Of a DNA stretch of 64,000 nt, positions 1-12,176 are shown piece by piece. Origin of the DNA: Caprella mutica (lineage: Eukaryota; Arthropoda; Malacostraca; Amphipoda; Caprellidae); contig CANNZV010001845.1 in NCBI GenBank assembly GCA_947561585.1, forward strand, positions 85,412-149,411, in the 5' to 3' direction. The position numbers were made by a program, and so were the translations under genes. Numbering within the stretch: position 1 is the stretch's first letter; each line of letters opens with the position of its first letter. The notes under the pieces are model-generated. The model ran no database searches, was not told where the DNA came from, and saw nothing but the letters and a program-made list of their open reading frames with translations.

Positions 1-299
1 GTTTTTTTTTATGTTCTAATATGAAACAATGAAAAAAGAAAATAGCACTATTGAGTGTCTAGATACTTACTATAAAAATAATTCCAATGTGCTTAAAAGC
101 ATAAACAATCAAATGATTCAAATTCAAAACTTGAGACAAACTTTTTTCGACCTGTTTACGTAAAGTTTGTTGAATGTATGTGTGACGTCATGAATGTTGC
201 TTTCAGGATTAATTTATGCTGGTAATATTAGTTTATCCGAAGTATGACACTATTATAATTACTTATTATGTAACTATAAATATAATAAATAACTAGATA

Positions 300-850
300 T
301 CGGGCACTCATAGAGCGCATACTTTTGCCACCGCTTATAAATGACCTTGACCTTTAACCTGTTCACTCCCAAAATAACAACAAATGATTCCTGAATATTG
401 AAGCATCGTCCTGCCCAATTTCAGACAATTTGGTTGAATTCTTTTGTGTTATTAATGACCTTGACCTTTATTTTTACCTGATTGCTCCCAAAATCTAATG
501 AATTGGTTCCTTCCTGGATAATTTACCAACCGTCGACCAAATTTCAGTTACTTTGATTGAATACATTTTGCGTTATAAATCAACTTGACCTTTAACCTAA
601 CCGCTTCCAAAAACTTACCAAACAGTTCCTAGATATTGACCAATCGTCTTATCAAATTTCTGACCAATTGATTGAAAACTTTTTGAATTATTGAGTTATA
701 AATGACCTTGAGCTTTGACCGGATAGCTCCCAAAATTTTGCCAGATGGTTCCTGAAGATTAGTCAATCGATCGTCTTACCAAATTCAAAGTAATTTGAAC
801 GAAGACTTTTTGAGTTATGTGAACAACAAGATGACAAACAAAAATATGTC
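300..850 (+). repeat. Internal ~115-120 bp subrepeats with TGACCTTGACCTTT motif (copy A)
   Basis: Four diverged units each carry a form of TGACCTTGACCTTTAACC followed by a gapped 'CCAAAA...TGGTTCCTG...ACCAAATTTCAG' pattern. The same block recurs at about 4360-4900 in copy B, and one inverted partial copy lies at 49205-49420. It is a dispersed repeat of unknown class. Confidence 0.75.
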
Positions 851-2433
851 GCCCAAAAGATAACCTTACGCAATCTATGAAAGTAATAATTCTTTTTAGA
901 AGTCAAATATAGCATATATAACCAATTTAGAATACATTTCTAAAACGTTATTCAAAATACTGTTACACTTAGATATTTTCACTTTATGTCTCTGAAATTA
1001 CAATAATAAGAATATAGAGGCAAATGGGTTTTTCGAACATCTATTAGGTTACGTGGAATATTCAATTGCCATTGTAAGGTCGGGGAGATACCCAGGCCAA
1101 GAGTGGGTCCATATGTACTGAATCCCCTAGACCTAAAGGTTAGTCGTTGAACTCTAGCTTCCAGTCTTTCAATTTTTTCAAGAAAGGTAAAAATGTATCA
1201 GAATTTGAGAGTATAATGATACTATGAAGGTAGTAAAATTTCATTCAGAGTTCTGTCCCTAGTCTTGTAATAGGTAGAACATTCCACAACAATATTATGA
1301 GGTCATGTTTCTGGGCGAAGACCAGATCGTCGGCAAGTGTTATTGTTCTACTGTTTTAGGACCAAAGGTATTACTGTTTTAGGACCAAATGTTCCCAGGA
1401 TAGAAGAAGAAGTTTCAATCGGGTTATTAGCAATAGCTTTTGACATTCTCTTTCAAAGAGGAAGAGTTCTTTGGTCTGTCTACAAGAAGGTAGGTTGACC
1501 CACCTAATTCCTTTGGTGATTTTTAAAGACCAACGGTTCTGGTTCTGCGCCAGAAAATCTCTGCTACGTCCTTTTCTATGAAATCATCAGTTTCGTTGTC
1601 AATAGTACCAACGTGAGCTTAATAGTTATTCACAGAAGTGGATTATTGTGGTTATTCACAGGTGCCCCAGTTACCACAGTACGTCCACACTATGATTTAC
1701 CCGTGTGGCTCCTCGTCCTCAAACAAGGAACAGCCTTTTAGGCCACTATGCTGTTCAATAGATTTCATTCAGAAATCTATTGGGTTGAAATATGGCGCTG
1801 AAGACGCCAAATTTCTTTGCGACAGAATCTTGTCAATTGACGTGATCACCACTCATGTGTCTTGTTTAAGTAGTAAAAAAGTTCACCATCTTGTTGGAAG
1901 ATAAATGATTGATTTTTTTTTTTCATCAATCCAATAGCTGGAACCACAATACTGTTAAAAGAGGATTGATCTTAGGCCGTTTTCCATGAAAATCAGAGGA
2001 GACTCCCAAGTTTTCGAGATAGGGGAAATCTTGGATATCTTCTGATCATGAATATTGAATTGGGTTGGCTTCAATAATGAAGAGTTTCTCGTTAAAAAAA
2101 ATCTATTTCATACCTTGTCGTGACCGCTTTAAGCTCTCTTTTGCTTTTTAAGAAGTGTGAGGACTTAGTATTCTCTCATTTTGTAGGAAGACAACTGAAG
2201 ATCCTTCGTGATGATGGTTCTAATTGAAGTCTGTATCACATTCATGTATTTAGCTATATTTTGAACTTTTTCAAGTATTTCTTCGAGTCATCAATACTGC
2301 ACAAACATTTTAGCCATTTTCTTTATTATAACAAGTACTCCCATTTCTACACTTTTTGGACAATCCTCAGAAGTGACAAGGTCAACGAAGCTACTATACA
2401 CAACAAAGTGCAATATCGATTTGAAACTTTTAA

Positions 2434-3012
2434 AGGTCCCCTCCAAGCAAATTATTTTATTGCTCGAAACAACGAGGCTAATGTTTCTTATCATTTTGCT
2501 GCAAACCCCATAAAATTTGATTGCATATTTTTAATTTTATATGCCTTTAAAGATTTTATAATCCAAACTCTACAAAACCTACTTTACTTCCGACTTTCTA
2601 ATTTTCAGTCTGAAGAAGAAGAATGTACACCATTTGTTTTGATTGACAACCAGGTATTTGGTTTAATAATTCTATTTATTATTCGTTTAAAGGTTCAAAT
2701 TTGGATAAACTTTTTAGAGAACGTTTATAAACTATTAGAAACAATTAATATCTTAAAAGAAGGCCAAAAACGCATTGTTAGTTCAAAAATCTAAATTTGA
2801 AATCAAAACAAAGAGTGTACAATCTTCTTTCTCAGCGTCAGGTTGGAGATTCGCTCGATTGTTGATCATAGAGTATTAAAAAACTTTAAAAGCAAATAAT
2901 AAAATATATACTGAACCGAATTGTATGCAGTTTGCGGAATAATGATCGTAGACCTTAGTTCTATAATATTAAGTAATAAACTCATTTTTTTCCCGGAGCC
3001 TGGAGAGGACCT
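2434..3012. mobile_element. TTAA-flanked insertion, 579 bp, with empty site in copy B
   Basis: The ends are AGGTCCCCTCC and GGAGAGGACCT, near-perfect inverted repeats. TTAA flanks both sides (2430-2433 and 3013-3016). In the paralogous copy B the same flanks are joined at 6320-6323 with one TTAA and no insert, so the insertion happened after the duplication or was lost cleanly. A TTAA target fits piggyBac-like or Kolobok-like transposition. There is no transposase inside. A single matching end (AAAGGTCCCCTCC) is seen near 51338. Confidence 0.85.
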
Positions 3013-3377
3013 TTAAAAGCATAATGATATCAGAATTGTGTTTCCCTGTACGATGGTTTAACCCTGTCATTTTAGACCTGATATTTTCGATTTTATTAAA
3101 AAGAACCGAATAATAAGATTATATAACTATACTTAATAAAAAAGCAAATGATATACATGTATAGTGATGTTTGATATGTTTAACTAAAAATTTCACAGAA
3201 AAGACTTATTAATGACTTTAAATTCACCCTGATTTACAATTTCATATTTCGACCTATTATCTGAAATATATGTGGAATGTGTATGTTTTTAGTTAAAAGT
3301 GAAGAAATACACATATAGAGCATAATATTAGGCATTAAAAACTGTTTCATGGCCAAAAAATAAATTTCTATAGTGCG

Positions 3378-4078
3378 CAATATTCACCCCGCCATGCAAA
3401 ATATGGTGGGGCGAATAGTTGCGCACGGAAAAACTCCGTTAAATAAAAAATTAGAAAGTCCAGAACCTTGTAATTTTAACTGAGGCAATTAAAGTCAATG
3501 ATCATCATGCACTAAAAACTTCAGGTCATTATCTGGGATAGAGATTTTTTTATGACAAATTTTTTTTTTAGGGTAATTCGGTAAAATGAATTTTCGACTA
3601 GGTACTTTTCATATGGTCTCAAATGTGATTTATTTCAACTATGAATAAATGCTTGTAAGCTGTTTTAATTTTATACAGAGTTACTACATATTTGAGCCGG
3701 TCTATGACTATTTTTATTATTGGGCTAGCACATTCATAGCCCTTTAAACATGTGGTGCGCAAGATTCGCCCCGTGTGCTGCTGCGCGAGATTCGCCCCTC
3801 CGGACCCTTCTTATTAAACTAACTAAAGTGAAACACGTAGGGTCGGGAGGGGCGAATCTTGCGCACTAAAAACTTTTGGGTTTTGCAACTTAGTATTAGC
3901 AGATAGACGATTAATATTTGACATTAAGAACCGCAATAAGGCCTTTTATACACCATCCAAAGGACAAAAAATTAGCATTTGTGTAATGTGAGTTATTGAC
4001 GAAAGTAGTGCGCAATTGAAATTGTCCTTGATGGGGCGATTCTTGCGCGCGAGAGGGGCGAATATCTGCGCACCCTTT
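3378..4078. repeat. Cluster of inverted GTGCGCAA(N)ATTCGCCCC motifs
   Basis: An 18-bp GC-rich motif stands out from the AT-rich surroundings. It occurs in opposed pairs at about 3380/3415, 3754/3853 and 4008/4060, giving hairpins of about 50-115 bp. The equivalents in copy B lie at about 6683/6716 and 7066/7095. The right breakpoint of copy B falls inside this motif cluster. These look like termini of a MITE family; no target duplication was settled. Confidence 0.65.
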
Positions 4079-4094
4079 AATTCCTTTCCACAGT

Positions 4095-7000
4095 GAAAAA
4101 TAGCACTATTTAGTGTCTAGATACTTACTATAAAAATAATTCCAATGTGTTTAAAAGCATAAACAATCATATGAATCAAATTCAAAACTTGAGACAAACT
4201 TTTTTCGACCTGTTTATGTCAAGTTTGTAGAATGTATGTGTGACGTCATGAATGTTGCTTTCTATTCAGGATTAATTTATGCTTGTAATATTAGTATATC
4301 TGAAGTATGACACTATTATATTTACTTATTATGTAACTATAAATATAATAAATAACTAGATGACGGGCACTCATAGAGCGCATACTTTTGCCACCGCTAA
4401 CAAATGACCTTGACCTTTAACCTGTTCACTCTCAAAATATAAACAAATGGTTCCTGAATATTGAAGCATCGTCCCGCCCAATTTCAGACAACTTGGTTGA
4501 ATTATTTTGTGTTATAAATGACCTTGACCTTTATTTTTACCTGATTGCTCACAAAATCTAATAAATTGGTTCCTGCATGGATAATTACCAACCGTCGACC
4601 AAATTTCAGTTACTACGATTGAATACATTCTGCGTTATAAGTCAACTTGACCTTTAATCTGACCGCTTCCAAAAACTAACCAAACCGTGCCTAGAGATTG
4701 ACCAATCGTTCCATCAAATTTCAGACAAATTGATTGAAAACTTTTTGAATTATTGAGTTATAAATGACCTTGAGCTTTGACCGGATAACTCCCAAAATTT
4801 TACCAGATGGTTCCTGGAGATTAGTCAATCGATCGTCTTACCAAATTCAAAGTAATTATATCGAAGACTTTTTGAGTTATGTGAGCAACAAGATGACAAA
4901 CAAAAATATGTCGCCCAAAAGATAACCTTACGCAATCTATGAAAGTAATAATTCTTTTTAGATGTCAAATATAGCATATATAACCAATTTAGCATACATA
5001 TCTAAAACGATATTCAAAATACTGTTACACTTAGATATTTTCACTTTATGTCTCTCAAATTACGATAATAAGAATATAGAAGCAAATGGGTTTTTCGTAC
5101 ATCTATTAGGTTACGTGGAATATTCACTTGCCATTGTAAGGTCGGGGAGATACCCAGGCCAAGAGAGGGTCCATATGTACTGAATCCCCTAGACCTAAAG
5201 GTTAGTCGTTGAACTCTTCCAGTCTTTCAATTCTTTCAAGAAAGATAAAATTTATCAGAATTTGAGAGTATAATGATACTATGAAGGTAGTAAAATTTCA
5301 TCCAGAGTTGTGTCCCTAGTCTTGTATTAGGTAGAACATTCCACAACAATATTATGAGGTCATGTTTCTGGGCGAAGACCAGATCGTCGGCAAGTATTAT
5401 TGTTTTACTGTTTTAGGACCAAATGTTCCCAGGAGAGAAGAAGAAAATTCAATCGGGTTATTAAAAATATCTTTTGACATTCTCTGTCAAAGAGGAAGAG
5501 TTCTTTGATCTGTCTACAAGAAAATAGGTTGACCCACCTAATTCTTTGGTGTTTTTCAAAGACCAACGGTTCAGGTTCTGCGCCAGAAGATCTCTGCTAC
5601 GTCCTTTTCTTTGAAATCATCAGTTTCGTTGTCAATAGTACCAACGTAGTATTGCGCTGAAGAGGCCAAATTTCTTTGCGATAGAATTTTGGCAATTGAC
5701 GTGATAACCACTCATGTGTCTTGTTTAAGTAGTAAAAAAGTTCACCATCTTGTTGGAAGAAAAATGATTGATTTTTGAAGTGTTTTTTTTCATCAATCCA
5801 ATAGCTGGAACCACAATACTGTTAAAAGAGGATTGATCTTAGGCAGTTCTCCACGAAAATCAGAGGAGACTCCCAAGTTTTCGAGATAGGGTGGATATCT
5901 TCTGATCATGAATATAGAATTGGGTTGGCTTCAATAATGAAGAGTTTCTCGTTAAAAAAATCTATTTCATACCTTGTCGTGTCCGCTTTAAGCTCTCTGA
6001 GAAGGACCTTTAATCTCTCAAGTCTCTTTTGCATTTTAAGAAGTGTGAGGACTTAGTGTTCTCTCATTTTGTAGGAAGACCACTGAAGATCCTTCGTGAT
6101 GATGGTTCTAATTGAAGTCTTGGATCACATTCATGTATTTAGCTATATTTTGAATTTTTTCAAGTATTTCTTCGAGTCTTCAACATTGCACAAACCTTCT
6201 TAGCCATTTTCTTTATTCGAACAAGTACTCCCACTTTTACACTTCTAGGACAATCCTCAGAAGTGACAAGCTCAACGAAGCTACTATTCACAACATGGTG
6301 CAATGTCGATTTGCAACTTTTAAAAGCATAATGATATCAGGGTTGGGTTTCCCTGTACGATGGTTCAACCCTGTCATTTTAGACCTGATATTTTCGATTT
6401 TATTAAAAAGAACCGAATAATAAGATTATATAACTATACTTAATAAAAAAGCAAATGATAAACATGTATAGTGATATTGATATGTTTAACTATAAATTTC
6501 ACAGAAAAGACTAATTAATGACTTTAAATTCACCCTGATTTACAATTTCATATTTCGACCTATTATCTGAAATATATGTGGAATGTGTATGTTTTTAGTT
6601 GAAAGTGAAGTAATACACATATATATAGAGAGTAATATTAAGCATTAAAAACTGTTTCATGGCCTAAAAATAAATTTCTATAGTGCGCAATATTCGCCCC
6701 GCCATGCAAAATATGGTGGGGCGAATAGTTGCGCACGGAAAAACTCCGCTAAATAAAAAAAATAGAAGTCTAGAACCTTGTAATTTTAACTGAGGCAACT
6801 TAAATCAATGATCATCATGCACTAAAAACTTCAGGACATTATCTGGGATAGAAATTTATTTATGACAAATTTATTTTTTAGGGTAATTCGGTAAAATGAA
6901 TTTTCGACTAGGTACTTTTCATATGGTCTTAAATGTGATTTATTTCAACTATGAATAAATGCTTGTAAGCTGTTTTAATTTTATACAGAGTTACTACATA

Positions 7001-7121
7001 ATTGAGCCAGTCTATGACTTTTTTTATTATTGGGCTAGCACATTCATAGCCCTTTAAACATGTGGTGCGCAATATTCGCCCCGTGTGCTGCTGCGCAAGA
7101 TTCGCCCCTCCCGACCCTATA
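4095..7121 (+). repeat. Segmental duplication, copy B
   Basis: This is the direct paralogue of 37-3812. It lacks the 579-bp TTAA insertion and about 170 bp near the 1618-1790 equivalent, and has a short extra piece near 5998-6027. Homology ends abruptly at 7121, within the GCGAATCTTGCGCA-type motif cluster. No gene is supported in it. Confidence 0.9.
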
Positions 7122-8143
7122 CCTAAAACTAAGGCGTGAAGGTGAGTGTCTTCATCTGTGGACAAATTGCCCTGTTGTTAAAAGTAGCATTTTCAAACTT
7201 CAAAAGCCTATTTCTTTGGTTATAGGTAACCTAGATAAAATCGATAAAGTGCGTAATGATCAGTTATGTATAAGGTACATTTTCTACTTTTTTTTCAATT
7301 TATTGCATATAGATTTTTTTATAAATAAAATAAATGATTTTTTTTCAAAATAGTAAAAAACTGAATGCAAAAAAAAAGAAACACCCAAATAGCATTTATG
7401 TGAAAATGTTTCAGGAATTCATTTCCAAAATCGGTTTGTTCGTGAGAAATAGCAATTTTTACGAAGTACCCCCACGGGGGTTAGAAGAAGGGAGGGGGAA
7501 GGAGGGTTCGTACAATTTTTTTCCTAAATAAAAATGTCTGCATTGCTCAATGCTCATGATACAAACGTATGTGAAATTTCAAATTTCTATCCTTATTAAT
7601 AAAAATTTTAAAAAATATTGAGTCCCCTTAAGTATTCAGTTTATGGAAAGAAAAAGAATAAATATCAAATTTATACTAATTTATGAGAGTTAATTGAATG
7701 AAATAATAACTTTTCTAAATCATTAACGCTTCACAATGAATAATTCAGTTCTAGGTACTCTTTGCGTCAATAATTTATAACGATAAGAAAGCTGTTTTGG
7801 AATCCTTCAACATTCATGACTGAAACATAAAATGAAAATTGGATTGGGGGATTTTTCGAGATTCTGAAATCAGTCTAGTTATTGTTCATCGCAATGGTGC
7901 TTTTAACATGAAGTACACTAATTCAGAAATGTATTAACTTAAGGGGACCGTTCCCAGAAAAATCGCATAATTTAAAAAAAATTATTCCGAAGATAATTGC
8001 TACATAACTTTCTAATAGTGTGGTCAAAATATCAGAGCTCTAGTTTAACTCTAACCTCCTGGGGAGACCGGGAGAGGGAGAAAGGGAAAGGGCTATTTAC
8101 CTCATTATATCTGGTATCTAACGTGCCACTAATGGCACACACA
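7122..8143. other. No gene seen
   Basis: AT-rich DNA with homopolymer runs. The only structure noted is an opposed pair TCCCCTTAAG / CTTAAGGGGA at about 7623 and 7935, possibly the ends of neighbouring elements. The short frames at 7060-7531 and 7997-8245 have no recognisable content. Confidence 0.5.
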
Positions 8144-8149
8144 CTAAAG

Positions 8150-9845
8150 TCAAGGTTCATAGACTATAACAGGTTAACCAGTCTGGAAAAAAAATGCCAG
8201 AGGTACGATGTGATCATATGGCAGTTTTTGAAAAATGAGTTGTGAAACAGTGAGATATATGGGGTTTTCTCCTAAACCATACATTTTTCGATATTATTTC
8301 CCTACTCAGAATTTTTTTAAATTTAATAATCTATAAGATTATATAAAACTATAATAATATAAATGTGTTTCCACGGAAAAATAGATAAAAAACTAATGAC
8401 CGTTCACTCCGAGAATTAGTGTGCAACAGTGTATAGAAAGAACTTTCATCTGAAATAGCTTTTAAACCATCCATTTTTAGATACTAGTTCCGTACTCAGA
8501 ATTCTTCTATATTTAATAATCTATCAGATGATATCAAATTATAATAATATAATTGTGTTTCCGCGGAAAAAATTATGAGAAACTAAAGACCATTCACTCG
8601 GGTGATTAGTGTGCAACAGTGTATGGAAAGAAATTTCTTCTTGAATATTTCCTAAACTATAAATTTAACAATGTGGGTCCACAGCCAGAACTCTTTTAAA
8701 TTTAATAATATATCGAATGGTATAAAAATATTCCAATATTATTATTCTTTCGCTTGCAAATGGGTAATAAACTAACTTCAATGAACTCCGAAAATTAGTG
8801 TGCTACACTCTTTGAAAAAAAACTGCAGTGTTTCGTTTTGAATATCTCTTAAACTATAAATTTACCAATGTGGGTCTAATTTAACCAATTTGATAATCTA
8901 TCGAGTGGTATGAAAATATTCCAATATTATTATTGTTTCGCTTGCAAATGGGTAATAAACTAACTTCAATGAACTCCGAAAATTAGTGTGCTACACTCTT
9001 TGAAAAAAAACTGCAGTGTTTCGTTTTGAATATCTCTTAAACTATAAATTTACTAATGTGGGTCTAATTTAACCAATTTAATAATCTATCGAGTGGTATG
9101 AAAATATTTTAGTATTATTATTTTTTCGCTCGTTAATGGATAAAAACCCGAATGCCAGGATGCTACAAACACCTTGTGAGTTAAAATATGATGTGGCACT
9201 GGTTAACATTTTCATCAGCTTTTATTACTGTTCTTAAAATTATTACACACATAATATTGTAATTATAACATAAGAAATGAATAATATAAAATGTCAATTA
9301 TTTTTAACATAAGTTTCATGACTCTGCAATGCTATATCAATTATTTAGGTTACTAATTTTACTTATTTTTATAGCCTATAGGTACCTACCTACCTACTGA
9401 TTACTGTGTACAAAATTAATAGGTACTTAATTACAGTACCTATACAGTGTATAGTACCTATACAGTACCTATCAGTGTATAGGTACTTAATTAACTTTAA
9501 AATTATTTATTTTTCGTAGGGATTGATCAAAATAGTTCTTCAAAGTATTACCTAATCAGTTATTATTTATTTTTTAATAAAATAATCTTTTTAATTTCAG
9601 AGATGATTTAGAAAATGAAACTCAACCCTTGTTAAATTATGACTATGTTCTCTGAAATTAAAAAAGTATATTTTATTCAAAAATTTAATACCTAATAACT
9701 AATTAGCATGTAGGAGAATTATTTTGATAGCACTTTTTATAAAAAATATTAATTAATTTTTAAAATTGTCTGAAGACTTGGTGGATGCAGTTCATAGTAA
9801 CACTTTGAAGTTGTGGTCCAACCTGTTATAGTCTATGAACCTTGA
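8150..9845. mobile_element. Non-autonomous inverted-repeat element, 1.7 kb
   Basis: The termini are matching inverted repeats of about 27-30 bp, whose core TCAAGGTTCATAGACTATAA is identical at both ends. A direct repeat CTAAAG flanks it at 8144-8149 and 9846-9851 (6 bp; a seventh base is ambiguous). The interior has about five tandem units and no transposase frame. The superfamily is uncertain; 6-7 bp duplications are unusual and have been described for Dada-type elements, but that is only a suggestion. Confidence 0.8.
8260..9130 (+). repeat. ~170-190 bp tandem units inside the 1.7 kb element
   Basis: Successive units share the string AATTAGTGTGCAACAGTGTATRGAAAG or its variant AATTAGTGTGCTACACTCTTTG, then a stretch ending in AATAATCTATC. 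The last units, around 8750-9080, are almost identical to each other. Internal tandem arrays are common in non-autonomous DNA elements. Confidence 0.8.
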
Positions 9846-9851
9846 CTAAAG

Positions 9852-10940
9852 TAGGCAAAGAAAGGTATCTGAGTTACCCGCTACACCTCATTCGAGCAGG
9901 ATGCAACGTGTCAGATTACCAAACTTTAAATTGGATTTTCTAGTAGTTCAAAAAAGCTACAAATTTTGGTATTCAAAAGTATTTACAATATTGAAGCTAT
10001 GGCATTGAGGTTTTTTGGATCTGATTTTTCAGGGAAATTCTTCAAAAATTGAGGCCAAGGAATTTTGATTTCAGAATTATTTTTCGACGTATTCAAATTT
10101 GAAAAAAAAAATTGCTTATTTTTTTATTTTTCATGAAAAGTATTTTATTTCGAAAACCAATCCGAAAATAAAAATTCCCTAGCCGCAATTTTGTAGAGAA
10201 TCTCTTTGATAATCAAATGCAAATAACCTCAATGCCGAAGGTTCAAAATTGTGAACGCCTTAGGCTTTTTGAAAAAGAGTCGATATTCGTTCAAAATTTT
10301 TATAACTCGTTTTCTATGGGTCGAATCGAAAAAATGTCACGAAAAAAAAAGATAGGGAATTCTTTTTTATATATAGGTACCAAATTTCAGAACAGTAGCT
10401 TCATCAATAAAATAAGTTTTAAAAAGCCAGGGACGATCCCCTCGAATGAATTCTTGAATTATACTGTCATTGGCCCCCAGGGACTTTATTCTTAAACAGT
10501 TTACGATGAATCGAAGAGAAAGGCCCCGAAGTGTTGTAATTAAGATTAGGATTTTTTTCATTATTATCATGTTTATCATTTTTGTACTTCTACTTGCAGT
10601 TTTAGAGGATAGCGCTAGGTTTATGCTGTTCAACTACCAAGTCTAAGATTTTTGTGTTAGGTGGGATCGTAGTCTTCATTTACTCTATCACTATCCACGA
10701 AAATTGCTATCGACTGGTGGTTGTTGACATTGGTTATTGTGCTACTTTCTTTTCTGATTGTGTAATTTATTCGTATTTTCATTTTGACGTCTGCGATAAC
10801 GCTTTTAGTTCCGAAGCAGAAGCTAAATTATAGCTCTACTGGTTGAATAATTATTCTAAATAAATTGATGGACTGAAATTTTTATTCATATTTTGATCAT
10901 TAAAACAAAGTAATTGATAGTTTAATTAACATCTTAATAA
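9852..10940. other. No gene seen
   Basis: AT-rich. The frames at 10217-10495 (+) and 10367-10633 (-) overlap and have no domain I recognise. Confidence 0.45.
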
Positions 10941-10984
10941 TTTATATGACGGATTATGAATTTTCATTCAACCGAAAGAAGCAT

Positions 10985-11427
10985 ATGAGTCCTAACATCA
11001 TGAGCATTTCAAGTCCTAACAACATTAGTTTTTCAGTTCCTAACATTATGAGTATTTCAAGTTTTAACATCATTAGTATTTCAAGTTCAAACATTATGAG
11101 TATTTCAAGTCCTAACACTATGAGTATTGCAAGTCCTAACATTATGAGTATTTTAAGTCCTAACACTATTAGTATTGCAAGTTCTAACATTATGAGTATT
11201 TCAAGTCCTAACATTATGAGTATTTCAAGTCCTAATATTATGAGTATTTCAAATCCTAACATTATGAGTATTTCAAATCCTAACATTATGAATATTTAAA
11301 GTCCTAATAATTATGAGTATTTCAAGTCCTAACATCATGAGTATTTCAAGTCCTAACATCATGAGTATTTCAAGTCCTAACATTATAAGTATTTCAAGTC
11401 CTAACATTATGAGTATTTCAAGTTCTT
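10985..11427 (+). repeat. 24-bp minisatellite, ~18 copies
   Basis: The unit is AGTCCTAACATTATGAGTATTTCA with point variants. Because 24 is a multiple of 3, both strands stay open and give 8-residue peptide repeats (SPNIMSIS on plus). These frames are products of the repeat, not evidence of a gene. Confidence 0.95.
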
Positions 11428-12168
11428 TTGTTTGAAGTCAAGTATGAAATCGCAAGCGTTTTTGCGCAATCGTCTAGAAAACAAACACAAACTTTTTATT
11501 TGGTCTTGTCAAGAGTAGGAATGATTCATGATAGTTTTGGGAATGGAGACACTCCTTTTTATTATAAAATGAACCGATTTGAGAGAAGTAAGTCATTTTC
11601 CTATCTTTACAGTATTTTATTGTGGGAATAAAATGTAATATATTTTTTAAATTTAATAAATACATTTCATTTACCATTGCTATGTTGGATAATTTTTATT
11701 TTACTATTTTATTGTATAGACCACAAACAATATTTTCTTATTAAAATTTGGTAGGAACCTACATGATACCTTTATTGATGGTTTAGGAAATAATCTGCAG
11801 CAAGGAATTTCCATTAGGAAGAATTCTTCCCTTATCAAATATTAAATCTCAATTTACATTTTTCCTTCATGTTTTAAAACTCTCCATTTTATGAGATCAT
11901 TATTTGTTAATAAAGGGCAAAGTCATTGATAATATTTTCCATATTTACACACAGTCAAACTGGAGGTGTTCTATTCATATCTTTAAAATCAAAATCTCAG
12001 TAACAATTATTTTTATCTAGAACTTTCATTTCTCCGAAGAAATTCAGATAATGCGAAGAGCGTATATTACATTATTATCATTTAACCCATTCTCTTAAGT
12101 TGGTACTGCAGAGTGCTTTACTTCACTCGAAATGAGTGAGGCTAAAATAACCTCAAAGTTAAAGTCTA
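11428..12168. other. No gene seen
   Basis: AT-rich DNA between the minisatellite and the hAT-like element; only short overlapping frames. Confidence 0.45.
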
Positions 12169-12176
12169 CTTATAGC

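Larger units (their letters stand above)
37..3812 (+). repeat. Segmental duplication, copy A
   Basis: This block is repeated in the same orientation at 4095-7121 with high identity over most of its length; compare the text at 48-110 with 4103-4165 and at 3160-3290 with 6470-6600. Copy A is longer because it holds a TTAA-flanked insertion (2434-3012) and about 170 bp near 1618-1790 absent from copy B. Short open frames here (for example 1638-1904 and 2261-2794) are not kept between the copies, and the second runs across an insertion boundary, so I see no gene. The left end lies near the window edge and may extend beyond it. Confidence 0.9.

Noticed and set aside
2261..2794. 177-codon plus frame
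   Set aside because: It crosses the left border of the 579-bp TTAA insertion and is absent from the duplicate copy.
7623..7945. MITE bounded by TCCCCTTAAG / CTTAAGGGGA
   Set aside because: The inverted match is about 10 bp and no target duplication is visible; it may be the ends of two different neighbours.
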